DNA of 64,000 nucleotides, taken from JAJRXC01 sp047639555. GTDB taxonomy: Bacteria > Actinomycetota > Acidimicrobiia > Acidimicrobiales > Aldehydirespiratoraceae. The first letter of the stretch is position 1. Each line of letters starts with the position of its first letter. Below, one piece after another: positions 59,666 to 64,000 of this stretch. The translations under genes and the position numbers were made by a program. The stretch covers positions 124,001-188,000 of the forward strand of contig JBLIOE010000001.1 of assembly GCA_047639555.1 (NCBI GenBank), read 5' to 3'. The notes under the pieces were generated by a model. The model ran no database searches and was not told the origin of the DNA. It saw only the letters and a program-made list of their open reading frames with translations.

Positions 59666-60793
59666 CTGGAAGGCGGCGCGCATTTCGGTGACGAAGGTGG
59701 CGGGTTGTTCCCAGGCGGCGAAGTGGCCGCCCTTCGGGAGTTCGTTCCAGTACTGGATGTTCGTGTAGCGCTGCTCGGCCCAACGGCGCGAGCAGCGAAT
59801 GATCTCCTTAGGGAAGATCGAACAGCCGGTCGGGATCTCGACGTTGGCGCTGCCGAAGTCGCCGAAGCTCTCCCAGTAAAGACGAGCCGATGACGCGGCG
59901 GAGGCGGTGAACCAATAGATCGAAATGTTGTCGAGCATCTGGTCTTTCGTGAGCGCGGACTCGGGATTGCCATCGTTGTCGGTCCAGGCCCACATCTTCT
60001 CGGCGATCCACGCGCACTGGCCGGCGGCCGAATCGACCAGGCCGTAGCCGAGGGTCTGCGGGCGGGTGGACTGCTGCTTCGAGTAACCCGAGTCCCACTT
60101 GTCGTAGTGGCCCAGCGCACCCAGCGCGTCGGCCTCCTGCGGTGTCGGATCAGCCAGCGACTCTGGGGTCGGCCCGGCAACCGGCATGTTGGTGTGGATC
60201 GCCCGGACGTTGCCGAGGTTCTGCATCCCGATGTAGGTCGTGACCGCACCACCCCAGTCGCCGCCTTGGGCAACATAGGAGTCGTAGCCGAGGCGAACCA
60301 TCAGCGTGTTCCAAGCGGTGGCCACCCAATCGATGCCGCGCCCGGCCTTGTCCGGCTTGGCGCTCCAGCCGTAGCCCGGGAGCGACGGGATCACAAGATG
60401 GAACGCGTCGTCGGCGCTACCGCCGTGTTCGGTCGGGTTCGTGAGCGGATCGATGACCCCCATGAACTCGGCAACCGAGCCCGGCCAGCCGTGGGTGAGC
60501 ACCATCGGCGTGGCGTCTTCATGTGGCGAGCGGATGTGGATGAAGTGAATATCGAGACCGTCGATCTCGGTGATGAAGTTGTCGTACCCGTTGAGCGCCG
60601 ACTCGAAGCGACGCCAGTCGTATTCCGTCGCCCAGTACTCGCACAGCTCCTGCGTGTAAGCGAGCGGAATGCCCTGACTCCAGTCGTTGACCGCTTCGGC
60701 CTCGGGCCAGCGGGCACGGGCCAGACGATCACGGAGGTCGTCGATCGCGGCGTCGGGGACTTCGATCGTGAATGGACGGATGTCTTCGCTCAT
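59657..60793 (-). CDS. Epoxide hydrolase (EHN N-terminal, alpha/beta fold)
   Basis: 378 residues. N-terminal EHN region (PFTIEVPDAAIDDLRDRLAR, RWPEAEAVNDWSQGIP), then the hydrolase core: LTHGWPGSVAEF (oxyanion hole), the nucleophile Asp in GGDWGGAVTTYI and catalytic His in GGHFAAWEQP. Typical of microsomal-type bacterial epoxide hydrolases. Ends Val-Leu-stop in the hairpin. Followed on the same strand upstream by the lipoprotein gene, 43 bp apart. Confidence 0.95.
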   Translation of the reverse strand: MSEDIRPFTIEVPDAAIDDLRDRLARARWPEAEAVNDWSQGIPLAYTQELCEYWATEYDWRRFESALNGYDNFITEIDGLDIHFIHIRSPHEDATPMVLTHGWPGSVAEFMGVIDPLTNPTEHGGSADDAFHLVIPSLPGYGWSAKPDKAGRGIDWVATAWNTLMVRLGYDSYVAQGGDWGGAVTTYIGMQNLGNVRAIHTNMPVAGPTPESLADPTPQEADALGALGHYDKWDSGYSKQQSTRPQTLGYGLVDSAAGQCAWIAEKMWAWTDNDGNPESALTKDQMLDNISIYWFTASAASSARLYWESFGDFGSANVEIPTGCSIFPKEIIRCSRRWAEQRYTNIQYWNELPKGGHFAAWEQPATFVTEMRAAFQVL

Positions 60794-60836
60794 CTACGCA
60801 TGCTCGTCGCTCGCTGACTGACGAGCAAACTCCTCG

Positions 60837-62003
60837 TCAGGATCCGATGGCCCATTCGGTGACGATGCCGGCGAACGGCAGCTCGAAGAGTTCGGGTTCC
60901 TCGGTGGTGAGATCCAGCGCGAGGGCCGACAGAACCACCGAACCGGCACCTTCGAGGGTGGTGCGATTGACGATGATGTGGGTGCCGAGATCGACGATCG
61001 AGTGCATATCGAGCACGGTCAAGTCGAGCACCGGTTCCGACAGCGGCCAGCTGAGCATCACATCACCGGTCTCGATGTCAGCACCCTCCAGGCGCCACGG
61101 AGCCGCGATCGGCCCGCTCTGATCAGTCTCCGGATCAAAACCCCAGTCCGGCCCCGACACCCAGTAGAGCGTGTCGCCGTCGTTCGAGATCGTCGCACCG
61201 GTGAGGAACGGCGGTGAGTTGTAGGGGATCTCGTCGGTGGGTGTGGGCAGGACCACGTCGTTGCCGAATGCATCGACGAAACCAACCCACTCGGTGAGGT
61301 CGGCCCAGGCGCTGGCGACCCCAATGGTGCGCTCCTCGCTCCAATCGAAGTCGAGAACACCAAATTCTGCTTGGGCCCCGAGCCCGAGGTCGGCCACAAA
61401 GCTCAGGTCATCTACGGCCCACGCTTCGAGCCCACCAAAGCCGACGCCGTCAGGACTCGGCACCGCGACGATCACCGACTCCACGCCCGCCACTAGGGCA
61501 ACGTCGTAGATCCACTCGACGTCGAGCACGTCACGGCCCGCATCAAAGTGGTAACGAACAAACTCGATCACCGTCTCGGTTTCGCTGACCTGTTCGTACT
61601 CGCGAGTGAAGAGGTAACCCTCGCTCGACTGCACAACATTGGTGACTGGATGCTCCGTATCTTGCAGGTGGCCCACATCGAGTTGGCCGTCGACCATCAC
61701 CCGATAACTGGCGATCTCGGTGCCGTCGGCGACAACAAACTGCGACCCAGCGAACTCGTCGGCGATGTAACCGGGCCAGAACACGGGGACGGTGGTGGTC
61801 GTCGGCACGGTCGGCGTGACCACGGTTGAAGAGACCGGCGGCAAGGTGGTGTCCGGCGGACCGGTCGTGGGCGGCGCAGTCGTGGGTGCCACCGTCGTCG
61901 GCAACGCGTCGAGGTCGGCCCACTCCCCCGTGACCACCGGATCATCACCGCAGCTCGTCAGAACGAACAAAAAGGGGAAAACAAGAAGCAGCGAACGCCG
62001 CAT
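60837..62003 (-). CDS. Putative lipoprotein with Thr/Pro spacer, unknown
   Basis: 388 residues from ATG 62003. Signal peptide with lipobox VLTSCG (about 14-18), then a Thr/Pro-rich spacer (about 35-75) and a beta-rich globular domain (about 78-388) with several aromatic-Asp repeats (WADLTEWVGFVDAF, DTLYWVSGPDWGFDPE) suggestive of a propeller. No enzyme motif recognised. Divergent from the DNA ligase gene. Confidence 0.78.
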   Translation of the reverse strand: MRRSLLLVFPFLFVLTSCGDDPVVTGEWADLDALPTTVAPTTAPPTTGPPDTTLPPVSSTVVTPTVPTTTTVPVFWPGYIADEFAGSQFVVADGTEIASYRVMVDGQLDVGHLQDTEHPVTNVVQSSEGYLFTREYEQVSETETVIEFVRYHFDAGRDVLDVEWIYDVALVAGVESVIVAVPSPDGVGFGGLEAWAVDDLSFVADLGLGAQAEFGVLDFDWSEERTIGVASAWADLTEWVGFVDAFGNDVVLPTPTDEIPYNSPPFLTGATISNDGDTLYWVSGPDWGFDPETDQSGPIAAPWRLEGADIETGDVMLSWPLSEPVLDLTVLDMHSIVDLGTHIIVNRTTLEGAGSVVLSALALDLTTEEPELFELPFAGIVTEWAIGS

Positions 62004-62073
62004 GGGGCTCCGAACAAGAGGGGCGAGGGGACGGCCCAGGATCGGAGATCCCAGGCGCTCTAGTCTGACCCGA

Positions 62074-63150
62074 ATGGATCTTCCGGTGGTGCCGCCCGTC
62101 AAACCCATGTTGGCCAAAGCGGTCGATGGCATTCCTGAGATCGGTGACCTGGCTTTCGAACCGAAGTGGGATGGCTTCCGTTGCATCGTCTTTCGCGATG
62201 GCGACGAGGTCTACCTCGGGTCGAGAAACGAGAAGCCACTCACTCGCTACTTTCCGGAGCTGATTGAGCCGCTGAAGGCGTCGCTCCCCGATCGTTGTGT
62301 GGTCGATGGCGAGATCATCGTCACGGTCGACAACCACCTCGGCTTCGACTCTCTTCAGCAGCGCATCCATCCCGCCGAATCACGCGTGTTGCGACTCTCC
62401 GAGGAGACCCCGGCCGAGTTCGTCGCCTTCGATGTGCTGGCGGTGCACGACACGGATCTCACCGATGAACCGTTCCGCGATCGACGGCAGATTCTCGAAG
62501 CGATCGGCGCGAACTTTGAAGCGCCCATCCATCTCGTGCCGTCGACCCTTGATCGCGAGATCGCCCACGACTGGTACGTCCGGTTCGAAGGGGCTGGCCT
62601 CGACGGGCTGATCGCCAAGCCGCGTGACGGCACCTACATGCCGAACAAGCGCACGCAATACAAGGTCAAACACACCCGCACCGCTGATGTGGTCGTCGCC
62701 GGATATCGGCTCCACAAGGATGGCGAGGGTGTGGGTTCGATGTTGGTCGGCCTGCACGACGAAGAGGGTCGTCTCCAACACATGGGGGTCGCTTCGAGCT
62801 TCAAGGCCAGCCTGCGGGGCGAACTCATCGAGACCCTCGCTCCCTACCTTCTTGAAGACCCGACCGATCACCCGTGGTCAGAGTGGATGAACCCAGACGC
62901 GCATCAGGACGGGCTCATGCCGGGCACTCCCAACCGGTGGAGCCAGGGCAAGGACACCGCCACCTGGGCAACGATGACCTGTGAGCTCGTCGCCGAGGTC
63001 AAATACGAGGCTGTGCTCAACGGCCGCTTCCGAGGCACCACCCGGTTCGTCCGCTGGCGCCCCGACCGCGACGCCGAATCGTGTGCCTACGACCAGCTGG
63101 AGACCGCGGCCCCAGTGGGTATTAGCGAAGTGCTCGGCGCCGAGGGTTAA
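62074..63150 (+). CDS. ATP-dependent DNA ligase (LigC-like)
   Basis: 358 residues. The nucleotidyl lysine is in FEPKWDGFRCIVF (K31). Other ligase motifs: GSRNEKPLTRYF, VVDGEIIV, FVAFDVLAV, GLDGLIAKPRDGTY and YKVKHTRTADVVV; a C-terminal OB-fold region follows. This is the LigC class used in actinobacterial base-excision or end-repair, distinct from NAD-dependent LigA. No Ku or LigD polymerase gene is next to it. ATG at 62074; longer frames overlap the lipoprotein. Confidence 0.93.
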   Translation: MDLPVVPPVKPMLAKAVDGIPEIGDLAFEPKWDGFRCIVFRDGDEVYLGSRNEKPLTRYFPELIEPLKASLPDRCVVDGEIIVTVDNHLGFDSLQQRIHPAESRVLRLSEETPAEFVAFDVLAVHDTDLTDEPFRDRRQILEAIGANFEAPIHLVPSTLDREIAHDWYVRFEGAGLDGLIAKPRDGTYMPNKRTQYKVKHTRTADVVVAGYRLHKDGEGVGSMLVGLHDEEGRLQHMGVASSFKASLRGELIETLAPYLLEDPTDHPWSEWMNPDAHQDGLMPGTPNRWSQGKDTATWATMTCELVAEVKYEAVLNGRFRGTTRFVRWRPDRDAESCAYDQLETAAPVGISEVLGAEG

Positions 63151-63198
63151 CGAGGATCTCGGCCGCCGGTTCTCGCTCACCGTTCTCTCGTACTTCTG

Positions 63199-63825
63199 TT
63201 AGTTCTCGAGGATCGTTCCTTCGACCACCGCTTGGTCGATCAAGGTTTCCACGATCTCCCAAACACCTTCGAGACCGTCGGCCATCTTCGAATTGATCGC
63301 CTTCACCTCGCTCGCCTTCACGCCGCGGCGAGTCCATGACTTTCCGCCGATCGCGAGGTTCAGCAAGAAGGGCTGCAGACGATCACAGCTGTAGGCGAAT
63401 CGAGCCTCGGGTGTCTCTCGGGTTTCGTACTCATCCCACAACGCCCGCAGCTCGGAGGCTTCAGGTTCGGGCAACAGCGCAAAGATTCGGTCGGCCGCGA
63501 TGATCTCCGCGGCCTCTTGCGCCGCACGCGCCTCGTAGTCGTAGATATCGACATCGCCGGCATCAATCTCGACGATGTCGTGCACTAGAAGGATACGAAT
63601 CGCTCGTTCGAGGTCGATCGGTTCCTTCGCGTGGGGCGCCATCACCATGGCAATCATCGCGAGGTGCCAGGAGTGCTCGGCGGAATTTTCCCGCCGGCTC
63701 TCGTCGACAAGATACGACTGCCGGAGTTCGGTCTTCAGCTTGTCGATCTCGTAGATGAAACTGATCCGCTGGGCGAGCGCGGGATCGGTGAGGGCGGCCA
63801 GTGCGATGGCATCGTTTTGGTCCAT
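63199..63825 (-). CDS. HD-domain protein (YfbR/HDDC2-like nucleotidase family)
   Basis: 208 residues. HD motifs: SAEHSWHLAMIAMVMA (metal His), ILLVHDIVEIDAGD (HD) and the distal Asp in YSCDRLQPFL. Proteins of this type act as 5'-deoxynucleotidases. Start: AAGGA 6 nt before ATG 63825; the upstream gene ends 10 bp before it. Confidence 0.9.
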   Translation of the reverse strand: MDQNDAIALAALTDPALAQRISFIYEIDKLKTELRQSYLVDESRRENSAEHSWHLAMIAMVMAPHAKEPIDLERAIRILLVHDIVEIDAGDVDIYDYEARAAQEAAEIIAADRIFALLPEPEASELRALWDEYETRETPEARFAYSCDRLQPFLLNLAIGGKSWTRRGVKASEVKAINSKMADGLEGVWEIVETLIDQAVVEGTILEN

Positions 63826-63835
63826 GTCGTGTCCT

Positions 63836-64000
63836 TCAGGCCTGAAAGTTCGAGAAGAGCTGATGGGCTCGTTGCGCGACACGGTCGGCGCCAATTCCGG
63901 CACAGCGTTCGTCAAAGCCGGCTACGGGACCGGTCCAAACCATCTCGTCGACCGTGGCGCTCACTGGCGCATCGATATCAACCGTGGCAATGCGGCGAAA
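63836..64000 (-). CDS. C-terminal fragment of an unrecognised protein (cut by window edge)
   Basis: Reading leftward from the window end, 54 codons are open and end at a TGA at 63836-63838: FRRIATVDIDAPVSATVDEM ... AHQLFSNFQA. The HD-protein start follows 10 bp later on the same strand, so both are probably one transcript. No family can be assigned from this tail. Confidence 0.7.
   Translation of the reverse strand, partial: FRRIATVDIDAPVSATVDEMVWTGPVAGFDERCAGIGADRVAQRAHQLFSNFQA

Noticed and set aside
62074..63150. Part of an NHEJ operon
   Set aside because: No Ku or LigD polymerase/nuclease domain is adjacent; the ligase stands alone.

Overview
The window is a high-GC, densely packed bacterial chromosome segment. 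An intact pknB-pbpA-rodA-pstP-fhaB-fhaA block, a dnaK-grpE-dnaJ-hspR operon with an HspR-type regulator, many GTG starts, a PknB with PASTA repeats and a small carboxylase epsilon subunit all point to Actinomycetota. Overall gene flavour (SLH-like cell-surface protein, many LLM/CoA/MBL/PPOX enzymes, Asp/Glu-rich proteins) resembles aquatic Acidimicrobiia such as Ilumatobacter relatives; that rank is inference, not proof.

Layout. 1-3.7 kb: heat-shock operon on the minus strand. 4-6.9 kb: a large secreted repeat protein with three SLH-like repeats, followed in frame beyond its stop by a fourth, decayed SLH end. 6.9-12.5 kb: SDR enzyme, small membrane protein, ammonium transporter with an orphan winged-helix regulator, and a membrane Fe-S (HdrD/CCG) oxidoreductase. 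12.5-20.6 kb: a TrpG/PabA amidotransferase facing the cell-wall/signalling block. 20.7-24.6 kb: tRNA-Leu(CAG), a lipoprotein, a GH3 glycosidase and a small protein. 24.6-31.6 kb: a fragment of a class II aminoacyl-tRNA synthetase, CoA transferase, an internally duplicated unknown protein, a DMT exporter, small proteins, an alkylsulfatase-like MBL enzyme and a GNAT enzyme.

31.7-44.1 kb is the most coherent accessory region. A plus-strand run of four ATGA-coupled genes (two GT39-like membrane glycosyltransferases, a polysaccharide deacetylase, a methyltransferase) converges on a minus-strand run (DivIVA-like coiled coil, a membrane GGDEF-EAL protein, an acyltransferase-3/GT39-like fusion, DUF2304). 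I read this as an envelope-glycan locus possibly tied to c-di-GMP and the pole; the functional link is inference.

44.2-64 kb: gamma-glutamylcyclotransferase-like and zinc-ribbon proteins, an MBL enzyme with a PaaX regulator and a fatty-acid desaturase behind a recognisable promoter, an MFS remnant, pheA, an LLM-accD-accE-comB operon (accE is only 55 codons), a plus-strand run of oxidoreductases (2OG oxygenase, FAD oxidase, LOG, carotenoid oxygenase, amine-dehydrogenase-like, PPOX), an epoxide hydrolase, a lipoprotein, an ATP-dependent DNA ligase and an HD protein.

Convergent gene pairs come in two styles: stops that abut or overlap (0-4 bp), or very long perfect hairpins (23- and 33-bp stems) without a T-tract. 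No CRISPR array, prophage or insertion sequence was seen. No defence system was recognised.
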